A stretch of 64,000 nt of DNA from Anaerococcus octavius (GTDB lineage Bacteria > Bacillota > Clostridia > Tissierellales > Peptoniphilaceae): the NCBI RefSeq assembly GCF_900445265.1, contig NZ_UFTA01000002.1, forward strand, positions 124,001 to 188,000, in the 5' to 3' direction. Below the pieces are notes generated by a model. That model ran no database searches and was not told the DNA's origin. It worked only from the letters and a program-made list of their open reading frames with translations. This document shows positions 1 to 8,197 of the stretch, piece by piece (within the stretch, counting starts at the first letter, position 1; each line of letters opens with the position of its first letter). A program made the translations under genes and the position numbers.

Positions 1-1
1 A

Positions 2-337
2 TACGATGTAGAATATGTAAATAAATTTACTGATCTCCCTACTTGTGAAAAATGTTCTGGCGTTGTGCGTCCAGATATTGTCCTTTATGGCGAAGGATTG
101 GACCAAGAAAATATTTCCTATGCTATAAATTTAATTTCCCACGCAGATGTTTTAATAATCGGAGGCACATCCCTTGCAGTTTATCCTGCAGCAGGCCTAA
201 TTGATTTTTATAGGGGAAATAAATTGCTTTTAATAAATAAAGATGATACTGGTAGAGAATCTGCTGCAGATTATGTGTTAAAAGGAGATATTAGTAAAAT
301 AATGAAAGAATTAGTTGAGGATTTGGATGAAAGATAG
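2..337 (+). CDS. Sir2-family NAD-dependent protein deacylase (C-terminal part)
   Basis: The gene enters from the left edge; about 111 C-terminal residues are visible. The frame is open from base 2. A CxxC pair (fragment residues 15 and 18) is the second half of the structural zinc site of sirtuins, whose first pair lies outside the window. It is followed by RPDIVLYGE, then IIGGTSLAVYPAAGL (the GTSLxVxPA NAD-binding motif) and LLLIN. These are the expected sirtuin C-terminal motifs, in order. Sirtuins remove acyl groups from lysines using NAD+. The true start cannot be seen; the GTG at 65 is internal. The stop overlaps the next gene's start by 11 bases, which suggests translational coupling. 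Confidence 0.93.
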   Translation, partial: YDVEYVNKFTDLPTCEKCSGVVRPDIVLYGEGLDQENISYAINLISHADVLIIGGTSLAVYPAAGLIDFYRGNKLLLINKDDTGRESAADYVLKGDISKIMKELVEDLDER

Positions 338-701
338 ATTTAATATAGATGAATACGGTATATTTTTAATTTGGCTTGGGATTATTTTTAGTCTAATAGC
401 CTATTTTACCCATTCACAATTCGTAGATGCCCTAGCTTTGGTAAATGTGCTATACGCAATTTTTAGATTTTTTTCTAGGAATAAGACCAAAAGGCTGGCA
501 GAAAATATGCAATTTAAGCAAAAATTTTTAAATCCTATAAAAAAATCATTTAAAGGTTTTAAAAATCAAAGCATAGGAGATAAAAATTTCAAATATGTTT
601 CTTGCCCACAATGTGGTCAAAAACTACGTATACCAAAGAAAAAAGGAAAAATAAAAGTAAGATGTCCCAAGTGTGGCAATAAGTTTGATGCTAGAAGTTA
701 A
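327..701 (+). CDS. small membrane protein with C-terminal zinc ribbon
   Basis: 124 residues. The ATG at 327 is chosen because GAGG (317-320) lies just upstream; a TTG at 315 would add four residues. Two hydrophobic segments (about residues 10-29 and 33-50) are followed by a basic stretch and a zinc-ribbon-like finger, CPQC (C93, C96) and CPKC (C113, C116). Comparable proteins, annotated as zinc-ribbon membrane proteins, are common in Firmicutes and have no settled function. The overlap with the sirtuin gene implies co-translation. The last codons form the 5' arm of the gene's own terminator. Confidence 0.8.
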   Translation: MKDRFNIDEYGIFLIWLGIIFSLIAYFTHSQFVDALALVNVLYAIFRFFSRNKTKRLAENMQFKQKFLNPIKKSFKGFKNQSIGDKNFKYVSCPQCGQKLRIPKKKGKIKVRCPKCGNKFDARS

Positions 702-717
702 TTATCTAGCATCTTTT
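687..717 (+). terminator. intrinsic terminator overlapping the stop of the zinc-ribbon gene
   Basis: GATGCTAG (687-694) pairs exactly with CTAGCATC (706-713), followed by a short T run. The 5' arm lies inside the coding sequence. It closes the sirtuin/zinc-ribbon transcript before the F420-ligase-like gene. Confidence 0.7.
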
Positions 718-765
718 AAATTTCTATAAAAAGTTGTATAATTTTTAAGAAAGAGGGGTTAAAAA

Positions 766-1947
766 ATGAAAAGAATAATAGGAACAAGATCAATGGGACT
801 TCGCACACCGATTATTGAAAAAGGCGATAACCTAGAAGAGATAGTATTTGAAACTGTAAAAGAAGCAAGTGAAAATCACGATATTAGCTTAAATGATAGG
901 GATGTAGTTTGTGTTACAGAATCTCTTGTAGCACGTGCACAAGGAAATTATGCAAGCATAGATCAAATTGCAAAGGATATTAATAATAAATTTGATGGAG
1001 ATGAATTAGTAGTTTTATTTCCAATCCTTTCTAGAAATAGATTTTCTATATTATTAAAGGCGATTGCCTTATCTGGTAAAAAGCTACATATTTGCTTATC
1101 TTATCCACAAGATGAAGTAGGAAATTATTTGATGGATGAGATGGATTTATTTAATAGTGATATAAATCCCTACCAAGATGTATTGAATATTGAAGAATTT
1201 AGAAAGGTTGCTGGGGAATATAAACATACATTTACAGGTATGGACTATCCTACTTTATATACAGAGCTTGCACCAAATTCTGAAATTCACTTTTTAAATA
1301 ATCCAGTAGATAGTTTACGATTTGCTGATGATGTTTTGGTTTGCTCAATCCACACTAGAAATATAATCAAAAGGCAATTAAAAGAAGCTGGGGGCAAGAA
1401 TATCCTATCATTAGATGAAATATTAACACAACCAGTAGATGGTTCTGGTTATAATGCTGATTATGGTTTACTTGGATCAAACTTATCTACAGAGAATGAA
1501 GTTAAACTTTTCCCAAGAGATGGTAAAGAATTTGTAGAAAATCTTCAAAAAAAATTAATAGATCATTTTGAAAAACAAATAGAAGTTATGATTTATGGTG
1601 ATGGAGCGTTTAAAGATCCAGTTGGTAAAATTTGGGAACTAGCTGATCCAATTGTATCACCAGCATTTACAGATGGTCTTTCTGGTACACCAAGTGAATT
1701 AAAAATAAAATATATAGCAGATAATGAGCTAGCAGATTTATCTATCGAAGAAAGAACTTCTGCAATGGTAGATAGAATCTCTAAAAAAGAAAAAGAATTA
1801 GTTGGTAAAAACGAAACCCTAGGCACAACCCCAAGACAAATTACAGACTTATTGGGTTCACTATGTGACCTTACATCTGGATCTGGAGATAAGGGTACAC
1901 CTATTGTTCTTGTTCAAGGATATTTTGATAATTATTCAGATAATTAA
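766..1947 (+). CDS. coenzyme F420-0:L-glutamate ligase-like protein
   Basis: 393 residues starting MKRIIGTRSMGLRTPII, with RBS GAGGGG about 10 bases upstream. The arginine-rich N-terminus, the RNRFSILLKAIALSG block (about residues 90-105) and the C-terminal YGDGAFKDPVGKIWELADP block match the CofE-like family found in many Firmicutes and annotated as coenzyme F420-0:L-glutamate ligase. In methanogens and actinobacteria CofE adds glutamates to F420. Low-GC anaerobic cocci are not known to make F420 and no other F420 gene is in the window, so the true substrate is probably different. A -10-like TATAAT lies at 737-742. The next gene follows 19 bases downstream. Confidence 0.78.
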   Translation: MKRIIGTRSMGLRTPIIEKGDNLEEIVFETVKEASENHDISLNDRDVVCVTESLVARAQGNYASIDQIAKDINNKFDGDELVVLFPILSRNRFSILLKAIALSGKKLHICLSYPQDEVGNYLMDEMDLFNSDINPYQDVLNIEEFRKVAGEYKHTFTGMDYPTLYTELAPNSEIHFLNNPVDSLRFADDVLVCSIHTRNIIKRQLKEAGGKNILSLDEILTQPVDGSGYNADYGLLGSNLSTENEVKLFPRDGKEFVENLQKKLIDHFEKQIEVMIYGDGAFKDPVGKIWELADPIVSPAFTDGLSGTPSELKIKYIADNELADLSIEERTSAMVDRISKKEKELVGKNETLGTTPRQITDLLGSLCDLTSGSGDKGTPIVLVQGYFDNYSDN

Positions 1948-1966
1948 TATTTAAGGAGCATTAGCT

Positions 1967-2926
1967 GTGGATGGATCTGACAGCCAAGAAAAAAATGACA
2001 ACAAAGTTTTTGGCAAAAAATATGTAAATGATTATTTGGAAAAAAGAGCAGAGGCAAAGTACAATCACGATCCAATGGATGAGCTGCAAAGATATCTGAT
2101 GATGTCTTTTGCAGCCATACTTATGGCTTTTGGGACACATTTTTTTAAATATCCAAATTCGTTTGTAATTGGTGGAGTAGAAGGTATGAGTATTATTGCA
2201 TCTACATTTGTTCCTTTTACCCGTGCTGAGATTACTCTTTTTATAAATGTTGTTTTACTTATTATTGGTTATTTTGCTTTGGGTAAGCATTTTGCATTAA
2301 GAACAGGCTATGTAGCAATATTAAACTCTCTAACAGCCCTAGGACTTGATTATATTGCTCCACTTACTGGACCACTTACAAATAATAATTTATTAGAACT
2401 AATTTTCACTTTACTTATATCAGCTTTTGGTTCAGCTATATTATTTAATCTTGCAGCAAGTTCTGGTGGAACAGACATTATTGCTATGATTATCAAAAAG
2501 TATTCTTCCTTGGAAGTAGGTAAGGCACTTTTGTGTGTAGATGGCATCTTTACTATAGCTTCTATTTGGATATTTGATATAGAGATTGGCTTGCTTTCTA
2601 TATTAGGTTTGTTGTTAAAAGGGATTTTTGTGGATGTAATTATTCAATCGCTAAATACTGACAAACTTTTTATAATAATAACAACAAAGCCCGATGAAGT
2701 TGGAGCGTTTATTAGAGATGACTTAAATAGGTCTGCTACAGTTATGAATGGTGTTGGTCTTTACAAAGGAATCCACAGATTTGTTTTTTTACTAGTACTA
2801 TCTCCAAAAGAGGCACCATTATTTAAAAGATATATAAAAGGGGTGGATCCATCTGCCTTTATAACAATTATAAATACATCAAAAATCATTGGTAAGGGCT
2901 TTTATCTAACCAGTGATAAAGACTAG
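1967..2926 (+). CDS. YitT family membrane protein (DUF2179)
   Basis: 319 residues. A GTG start is chosen because AAGGAG (1953-1958) lies 8 bases upstream and no in-frame ATG is near. A charged cytosolic N-terminus of about 40 residues is followed by five or six hydrophobic segments (roughly residues 44-215), including the conserved NLAASSGGTDIIAMII stretch. A soluble C-terminal DUF2179 domain (about residues 228-315) contains the IITTKPDEVGAFI motif. YitT proteins are widespread integral membrane proteins of unknown transport role. The gene sits between the F420-ligase-like gene and a glycosyltransferase with short spacers, so the three probably share an mRNA. Confidence 0.88.
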   Translation: MDGSDSQEKNDNKVFGKKYVNDYLEKRAEAKYNHDPMDELQRYLMMSFAAILMAFGTHFFKYPNSFVIGGVEGMSIIASTFVPFTRAEITLFINVVLLIIGYFALGKHFALRTGYVAILNSLTALGLDYIAPLTGPLTNNNLLELIFTLLISAFGSAILFNLAASSGGTDIIAMIIKKYSSLEVGKALLCVDGIFTIASIWIFDIEIGLLSILGLLLKGIFVDVIIQSLNTDKLFIIITTKPDEVGAFIRDDLNRSATVMNGVGLYKGIHRFVFLLVLSPKEAPLFKRYIKGVDPSAFITIINTSKIIGKGFYLTSDKD

Positions 2927-2935
2927 GAGTAAGTA

Positions 2936-3757
2936 TTGAACATTTTAGTAAGTTGTGACACAAATTATATAAAGCCTCTAAAAACAATGTTTTATTCGCT
3001 ATTTTTAACAAATAAAACTAATATAGATATTTATATAATGCACTCATCAATAAGTGATGAAAATATAAAATTATTAGAAGATTTTGTAAAAGAACAATCA
3101 AATAATAAAGCAAGACTAATAAATGTAAGGGTAGAGGATGAGTTTTCTGGTGCCCTTACTACTTTTTATTATACAAGTGAAATGTACTATAGATTGCTAG
3201 CTTATAAGTATTTACCAGAAGATTTAGATAGAGTCTTATATCTAGATCCGGACATATTAGTATTAAATTCCTTGGAAACTTTATATAAATCTGATTTTTG
3301 TGATAATTTATTTATGGCAGCTATCCACACCATACCAACAGTACAATCTGCAAATAAGGCTAGATTAAAGGTAACTAGTGAAAAATCGGATATAGTAAAT
3401 TATTACAATTCCGGGATTTTGATGATAAATTTAGCAAGGGCTAGGCAAAATTCTTATGAAGATAAGATAGTAAAATATATAAATTCCACACCAAAGGCAG
3501 GTCTTATGATGCCTGACCAAGATTTATTAAATGTAGTATTTAGAAAAGAAATAAAAGAAATATCAGAACTAAAATATAATTATGATGCTAGGAGATTTTC
3601 GGCATATAAGCTTATGTATAACTATGATATAGAAGATGTCATGGCTAAGACATCTATCCTACATTTTTGCGGAAAAAGAAAACCATGGCTAGAAAATTCA
3701 ATAGGCAAGTTCAATTCGCTATATAAATTTATGTGGCAAAAAGCACTCTATGATTAG
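2936..3757 (+). CDS. glycosyltransferase family 8 protein
   Basis: 273 residues with a TTG start supported by AGGAG just upstream. The N-terminus MNILVSCDTNYIKPL begins a GT-A fold. YLDPDILVLNS carries the metal-binding DxD (D104, D106). MPDQDLLNVVF and a late HFCGKRKPW histidine motif complete the GT8 pattern. GT8 enzymes are retaining transferases using UDP-glucose or UDP-galactose, often for lipopolysaccharide, teichoic acid or surface-protein glycans. No signal peptide or membrane segment is visible, so it acts in the cytosol. The acceptor cannot be read from the sequence. The stop codon lies within the loop of the terminator that follows. Confidence 0.9.
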   Translation: MNILVSCDTNYIKPLKTMFYSLFLTNKTNIDIYIMHSSISDENIKLLEDFVKEQSNNKARLINVRVEDEFSGALTTFYYTSEMYYRLLAYKYLPEDLDRVLYLDPDILVLNSLETLYKSDFCDNLFMAAIHTIPTVQSANKARLKVTSEKSDIVNYYNSGILMINLARARQNSYEDKIVKYINSTPKAGLMMPDQDLLNVVFRKEIKEISELKYNYDARRFSAYKLMYNYDIEDVMAKTSILHFCGKRKPWLENSIGKFNSLYKFMWQKALYD

Positions 3758-3768
3758 GGTGCTTTTTT
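3738..3768 (+). terminator. intrinsic terminator of the GT8 operon
   Basis: AAAAGCAC pairs with GTGCTTTT, followed by more T residues. The 5' arm is inside the last codons of the glycosyltransferase gene and the stop TAG (3755-3757) is in the loop. Confidence 0.75.
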
Positions 3769-3830
3769 GTTTGAAATGTGTAGGAAATAAGTGTAAAATA
3801 ATAGTGAGAAACTATGGATGGAGAAAAATT

Positions 3831-4856
3831 ATGAAGTCAAAAAACAAAACTTTTATGTATCTTTGTCTTTTAGTGGCTTTATTCAATATTCAACCATCCT
3901 TTGCTAAAGAAAATTCAGAAAGTACGACTACTAGCGAGCAAACAGATATAAAAAGTGGGGATGAGATAATAATTACAGAAATAGAACCTTCTGAAAATAC
4001 TCAAACTACTACTGTTACAGTTGAAGAAAAAAAGCCACAAAAGCCTGCTAGCAAAAAACCAGATGAGAGTCAAAGTGATAAAGCAGAAAACAAACAAAGA
4101 CCAAGTCCAACAATTGATCCAAGAGCAGCTGAAGTTAATGAAAGAGTAAACCAAAAATATAGAGAAGAACAAAAATATAAGCAAAAAACTGAAAACAAAT
4201 CACAACCACTTAAAAAAACTAAAACATTAACTAAAACAAAAAAAGAAGAAATTTCATCAAAAGAAGTGGATGCATTAATTAAAGAGTTAGATGAAAGCAC
4301 CCAATCTATACAAAGCAAGATGGAAAATATCGATAAGAATACTGGTAAAAAATCAAAAGGAGCTGAAGATTATAAGAAATCAGTTGATAGAGTAAGTGAA
4401 ACTATAAAATCGGATAAAATTAGTAAAGAAGAAAGCAAAAAAATTGCTAAAACCACAAATAGAATAGTTGATGAATACAATAAAAAAATAGAAGCTGCAA
4501 AAACATCTGCAGAAAAAGAAGCTCTTGTAAAAGAAGCAAGTGAAAAAATAAACGAAAATTTAGTCAAAGTTTCTAAAAATGCTATTGATAGAGATAAAAG
4601 TGATGACGATTCCATATATGATCAAAAAAATGAAAGTTTGGTTTTAGAAATAGAAGCTGACAGTAAGGATAAGGGAAATAATATAGAAGTAAGCAAAACC
4701 ACATCATTAGAAAAATCTCCCAGACTTACTAAGTATAATAAATTTAATAAATATTTAAAATTATCTTTTGCACTTTTTATAGTTTTATTACTGGTCCTAA
4801 GCATATCTTTAGCGTATGTATTAAAAAATAAAGATAATAAAGTAAATAAGTCCTAG
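3831..4856 (+). CDS. secreted, membrane-anchored coiled-coil surface protein
   Basis: 341 residues from the ATG at 3831, which has GGAG upstream. A longer reading from 3750 would run through the preceding terminator and is rejected. MKSKNKTFMYLCLLVALFNIQPSFA is a clear signal peptide. A Thr/Glu/Lys/Pro-rich spacer follows, then a Lys/Glu-rich helical region with heptad-like spacing, probably coiled coil. A single C-terminal membrane helix (about 20 residues, LSFALFIVLLLVLSISLAYV) is followed by a short basic tail. There is no LPxTG sorting motif, so anchoring is by the membrane helix. I recognise no catalytic domain; a structural or adhesive role is only a guess. The gene stands alone between terminators. 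Confidence 0.72.
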   Translation: MKSKNKTFMYLCLLVALFNIQPSFAKENSESTTTSEQTDIKSGDEIIITEIEPSENTQTTTVTVEEKKPQKPASKKPDESQSDKAENKQRPSPTIDPRAAEVNERVNQKYREEQKYKQKTENKSQPLKKTKTLTKTKKEEISSKEVDALIKELDESTQSIQSKMENIDKNTGKKSKGAEDYKKSVDRVSETIKSDKISKEESKKIAKTTNRIVDEYNKKIEAAKTSAEKEALVKEASEKINENLVKVSKNAIDRDKSDDDSIYDQKNESLVLEIEADSKDKGNNIEVSKTTSLEKSPRLTKYNKFNKYLKLSFALFIVLLLVLSISLAYVLKNKDNKVNKS

Positions 4857-4872
4857 AGGGCTTATTTTTTTA
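4845..4872 (+). terminator. intrinsic terminator of the coiled-coil surface protein gene
   Basis: AATAAGTCC pairs with GGGCTTATT (one G-T pair) around a TAGA loop that contains the stop codon, followed by a T run. Confidence 0.75.
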
Positions 4873-4880
4873 TAAAATAA

Positions 4881-4903
4881 AAAGAGGCTTAAAGAGCCTC
4901 TTT
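4881..4903 (-). terminator. intrinsic terminator of the rubredoxin gene
   Basis: AAAGAGGCT and AGCCTCTTT form a 9-bp stem with a 5-base loop. Read on the minus strand the stem runs into a T-rich tract, as expected for the end of the rubredoxin transcript. It may also back up the plus-strand terminator beside it. Confidence 0.7.
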
Positions 4904-4915
4904 ATCATTTTATAA

Positions 4916-5074
4916 TTATTCTTGTGGTTCAAACATATCTTTGCCTACTCCACAAACTGGGCAAACCCAATCTTCTGGAAGTTGGTCAAATTCTGTACCA
5001 GCTTCGATTCCGTTATCAACATCTCCTTCAGCTGGATCATAAATGTATCCACATGCTGTACATACGTATTTCAT
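4916..5074 (-). CDS. rubredoxin
   Basis: 52 residues, translated by eye from the minus strand, beginning [18 protein letters not shown]. Two C-x2-C-G motifs, CTACGY (C5, C8) and CPVCGV (C38, C41), supply the four cysteine ligands of the single iron. The conserved [11 protein letters not shown] stretch is intact and the length is typical. AAGGAG lies about 8 bases before the ATG. Rubredoxins are one-electron carriers in anaerobes, often feeding rubrerythrin, superoxide reductase or rubredoxin:oxygen reductases; none of these partners is in the window. It has its own extended -10 promoter and terminator, so it is monocistronic. Confidence 0.96.
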   Translation of the reverse strand: MKYVCTACGYIYDPAEGDVDNGIEAGTEFDQLPEDWVCPVCGVGKDMFEPQE

Positions 5075-5107
5075 ACCAATGTCTCCTTTCATTGTTATTA
5101 CATATAT

Positions 5108-5116
5108 ATTATACCA
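5108..5116 (-). promoter_or_regulatory. extended -10 promoter of rubredoxin
   Basis: The minus strand reads TGGTATAAT, an exact extended -10 (TGnTATAAT), about 34 bases upstream of the rubredoxin ATG. No good -35 hexamer is seen, which fits an extended -10 promoter. Confidence 0.6.
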
Positions 5117-5202
5117 CTTTTAGCGGATTTTAATCACTTTTAAAATTATTTATAAATTTCTAATATTTGGGTATAAAATTAGTGACAAAAAAGGAGATGA
5201 CT

Positions 5203-5595
5203 ATGGAGATTATTAGGAATCTCATACATAGTGACCTAGCCTTGATAAAAGAATTTAGAGATGAGACTATTGAATGTTTAAAAGAGCTTGATTATAATGA
5301 GGATCTATTATTTAAAATCAGGCTTATTTTAGATGAGCTAATTATAAATTCTTATAAGCATGGTAATAATAAAAATTATGAAAAAATGATTGATATTATA
5401 ATGCTTTTAGATAGGGACTATTGTATGATAAAGGTAAAAGATGAGGGAGAAGGTATAAATTATATTGGCGAAGAGGATATGCTTTCAGACCATGGGAGAG
5501 GTATAAAACTTGTCTATAATTTAGCAGACAATTTAATAGTACAAGATAATATGATTTCAGCTTTTTTGCTTTTAGATGAGCAAGAAGTTAGTTAA
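5203..5595 (+). CDS. RsbW/SpoIIAB-like anti-sigma ATPase domain protein
   Basis: 130 residues. The ATG at 5203 is chosen over upstream alternatives because AAGGAG (5191-5196) is well spaced. It is a single HATPase_c_2 domain: the N-box reads DELIINSYKHGN, the G1 box DEGEG and the G2 box HGRGI. Small proteins of this kind act as serine kinases and anti-sigma factors or as phosphatase regulators in partner-switching pathways. No anti-anti-sigma protein or sigma factor lies beside it, so its partner must be elsewhere. A GGGTATAAAAT element (5169-5179) is the likely -10 region, and a terminator follows. Confidence 0.82.
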   Translation: MEIIRNLIHSDLALIKEFRDETIECLKELDYNEDLLFKIRLILDELIINSYKHGNNKNYEKMIDIIMLLDRDYCMIKVKDEGEGINYIGEEDMLSDHGRGIKLVYNLADNLIVQDNMISAFLLLDEQEVS

Positions 5596-5630
5596 AGCAC
5601 CTAGAATCTTTGTCAACTAGGTGTTTTTTT
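5594..5630 (+). terminator. intrinsic terminator after the RsbW-like gene
   Basis: GCACCTAG pairs with CTAGGTGT (one G-T pair), followed by seven Ts. Confidence 0.8.
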
Positions 5631-5640
5631 ATTATATTTA

Positions 5641-5668
5641 TTGATAATATATCCACAATCGATATAAT
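5641..5668 (+). promoter_or_regulatory. sigma-A type promoter of typA
   Basis: TTGATA (5641-5646), 16-base spacer, TATAAT (5663-5668). The typA ATG is 36 bases after the -10. Confidence 0.7.
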
Positions 5669-5704
5669 ATATTGATAGAATTTATTAGTTTGAAAGAAGG
5701 AATT

Positions 5705-7525
5705 ATGAAAAGAGAAGATGTAAGAAATGTAGCCATTATTGCTCACGTTGACCATGGTAAAACAACCTTAGTAGATGGACTTTTAAGAAGTTCTGGTACC
5801 TTTAGAGAAAACCAAGAGGTTAATGAGAGAGTAATGGACTCAAATAGTATTGAAAAAGAAAGAGGAATTACAATTCTTTCTAAAAATACTGCTATTCACT
5901 ATAAAGATACAAAAATAAATATTATAGACACCCCAGGCCACGCAGACTTTGGTGGAGAAGTAGAACGTGTTTTAAATATGGCTGAGTCTGTAGTTTTAGT
6001 TGTAGATAGCCATGAAGGACCTATGCCACAAACAAAATTTGTTTTAAGAAAGGCAATCGAACTAGGTTTACCAGCAATTATTTGTATAAACAAAGTAGAT
6101 AGACCAGACCAAAGAATAGATGAAGTAGAAGATGAAGTACTAGACTTATTTATTTCATTAGATGCAGATGAATCATATCTTGAAAGCCCATTTATATATG
6201 CATCAGCCAAAAATGGTTGGGCATCCCTAGAAAAGGATGTAGTAAAAGAAGATATGAAAGATCTTTTAGATACTATTGTAGATTACACTCCTGCTTTTGA
6301 TGCAGATGAAAATGCTCCATTTAAAGTTTTGGTTTCAACAACAGATTATAGTTCATTCTTAGGAACTATTGCCATTGGTAAAGTAGAGCAAGGTGTTATA
6401 AAGAAAAATGCCAATGCAGTTATTACAAACTACAATGATCCTGAACGTAACGAAAAATCAAAAATAGTTACAATTTACGAATTTGATGGACTAGAAAGAG
6501 TAGAAGTAGAAGAAGCTAAATTTGGTTCTATAGTTGCACTTTCTGGTATGGAAGATATATCTATTGGAGATACTATAGGTACAGAAGAAGATCACGAAGC
6601 AATCGAATTTACAAAAATTTCTGAACCAACACTCTCTATGACCTTCTCAGTAAATGACTCACCATTTGCAGGTCGTGATGGAAAATATGTAACTAGTCGC
6701 CACTTAAGAGAAAGATTATTTAAAGAAAAAGAAACAGATGTTTCACTAAAAGTAGAAAATACTGACTCAACTGAAAGCTTTAAAGTTTCAGGACGTGGAG
6801 AACTTCATTTATCAGTTCTAATAGAAAATTTGAGACGTGAAGGTTATGAATTCCAAGTTTCTAAGCCAGAAGTAATGTTTAAACAAATCGATGGAAAGAA
6901 AAATGAACCAATAGAAATAGCAACTATAGATGTTGATCAACAATACACTGGATCAGTTATAGAAAAATTAGGACGCAGAAAAGGTGAATTAATTGATATG
7001 ACTCCAACTTCATCTGGTTATACAAGACTAATTTTTAGAATCCCTGCCCGTGGACTTATTGGTTATAGAACAGAATTTTTAACAGATACTAAAGGAACAG
7101 GAATCTTAAACTCAGAATTTGAAGAATATGCTCCATACAAAGGAGATATAGAAACTCGCCAAGATGGATCACTTATAGCAAGTGAGCAAGGAATTGCAAG
7201 AGCTTATGGATTAAATTCTGCCCAATCTCGTGGGCAATTATTTATCGATGCAGGTGATGAAGTCTATGAAGGAGAAGTTGTTGGTATGAACGCTAAAGGT
7301 TTGGATATAGATGTAAATGTCTGCAAAACCAAAAAATTAACTAATACTCGTGCATCAGGATCTGATGATGCCATAATTCTTACTCCTCCAAAAAAGATGA
7401 GTGTAGAAGAGATGATGGAATTTGTAGAAGATGATGAACTTATAGAAGTAACTCCAAACAACTTAAGGATTAGAAAAAGAATCCTAGACAGTAATTTAAG
7501 ATACAAATCTAAAAAAAATAAATAA
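5705..7525 (+). CDS. typA: ribosome-associated GTPase TypA/BipA
   Basis: 606 residues from the ATG at 5705, preceded by AAGAAGGA. Translation-factor GTPase motifs are all present: G1 AHVDHGKTTL (residues 14-23), G2 ERGITI, G3 DTPGHADFGGEVER and G4 NKVDRP. EF-G-like domains II, III and V and the BipA-specific C-terminal domain follow, including IPARGLIGYRTEFLTDTKGTG. TypA binds the ribosome and supports 50S assembly and growth under stress or cold. Length is normal. It heads a run with a membrane protein gene and rex. Confidence 0.97.
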   Translation: MKREDVRNVAIIAHVDHGKTTLVDGLLRSSGTFRENQEVNERVMDSNSIEKERGITILSKNTAIHYKDTKINIIDTPGHADFGGEVERVLNMAESVVLVVDSHEGPMPQTKFVLRKAIELGLPAIICINKVDRPDQRIDEVEDEVLDLFISLDADESYLESPFIYASAKNGWASLEKDVVKEDMKDLLDTIVDYTPAFDADENAPFKVLVSTTDYSSFLGTIAIGKVEQGVIKKNANAVITNYNDPERNEKSKIVTIYEFDGLERVEVEEAKFGSIVALSGMEDISIGDTIGTEEDHEAIEFTKISEPTLSMTFSVNDSPFAGRDGKYVTSRHLRERLFKEKETDVSLKVENTDSTESFKVSGRGELHLSVLIENLRREGYEFQVSKPEVMFKQIDGKKNEPIEIATIDVDQQYTGSVIEKLGRRKGELIDMTPTSSGYTRLIFRIPARGLIGYRTEFLTDTKGTGILNSEFEEYAPYKGDIETRQDGSLIASEQGIARAYGLNSAQSRGQLFIDAGDEVYEGEVVGMNAKGLDIDVNVCKTKKLTNTRASGSDDAIILTPPKKMSVEEMMEFVEDDELIEVTPNNLRIRKRILDSNLRYKSKKNK

Positions 7526-7534
7526 GAGGTTTTT

Positions 7535-8197
7535 ATGGATAGAAGGTTTGAAAGAACACTAAGCCAGATTTTAAGTTTTATTGTTCTGCTAGTGTTTTTA
7601 ATAACTATAATATCGTCAAATTTTAATATTTGGTTAGTTAGCTATGTATGGGCCGCAGGATTTGTTATAGCTTGGATTTTGATGTTAGTTTTTGGACTTC
7701 ATATCCTATTTCAAAAAGAATCCTATGGCTTATCTATTTTTGTTGCTATTATTACAGCTTTAGCTTTTGCTATTTTAAGTGTGCCTGTTATCTTAGTTTT
7801 AGCAAGATTTATACCAGGGCTTCCAGTTGGACTTACATTTAATAATAAGTTTTTAAATGCAAATAGTCAGCTTGTAATTTATACTTTTTTAATAGTAACT
7901 TATTTTGTTCATGTGATAAATTCCTTAAAACTAAAAAATAAAAATGAAGAGTACTTACAATATGCAAGTGATACAGGAAAAGCAAGTGACGAAAGCAATG
8001 AAAATTTAGAAATTAACGAAAATTTGCATAATGATAGCGAAGTTGAGTATAATATAACAAAGGACGCTGACGAAAAATTAGTTTTTACATCTGATGAAAG
8101 CAAAAATTCTGCTTATGACACAGAAGACGTTATGCTTGTCGAAGATTTAACAGACGAAGATATAAATTTTATGAAAGATGAGGAGAAGGATGGCTAA
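7535..8197 (+). CDS. conserved membrane protein with acidic C-terminal tail
   Basis: 220 residues; ATG at 7535 with AAGAGG upstream. Four hydrophobic segments fill about residues 10-130, the last starting near LVIYTFLIVTYFVHVI. The rest is a soluble tail rich in Asp, Glu, Asn and Ser with no visible motif. I do not recognise a family. The gene lies between typA and rex with tight spacing (9 bases after typA, 8-base overlap with rex), so it is co-transcribed. The acidic tail faces the cytosol if the short basic N-terminus is inside. Confidence 0.7.
   Translation: MDRRFERTLSQILSFIVLLVFLITIISSNFNIWLVSYVWAAGFVIAWILMLVFGLHILFQKESYGLSIFVAIITALAFAILSVPVILVLARFIPGLPVGLTFNNKFLNANSQLVIYTFLIVTYFVHVINSLKLKNKNEEYLQYASDTGKASDESNENLEINENLHNDSEVEYNITKDADEKLVFTSDESKNSAYDTEDVMLVEDLTDEDINFMKDEEKDG

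Noticed and set aside
3750-3830. Longer N-terminus for the coiled-coil surface protein
   Set aside because: It would cross the GT8 terminator and bury the signal peptide. The ATG at 3831 has an RBS and starts the signal peptide.
4922-5143. Two plus-strand frames over the rubredoxin gene
   Set aside because: They are antisense shadows. The minus strand encodes a full rubredoxin with RBS and promoter.
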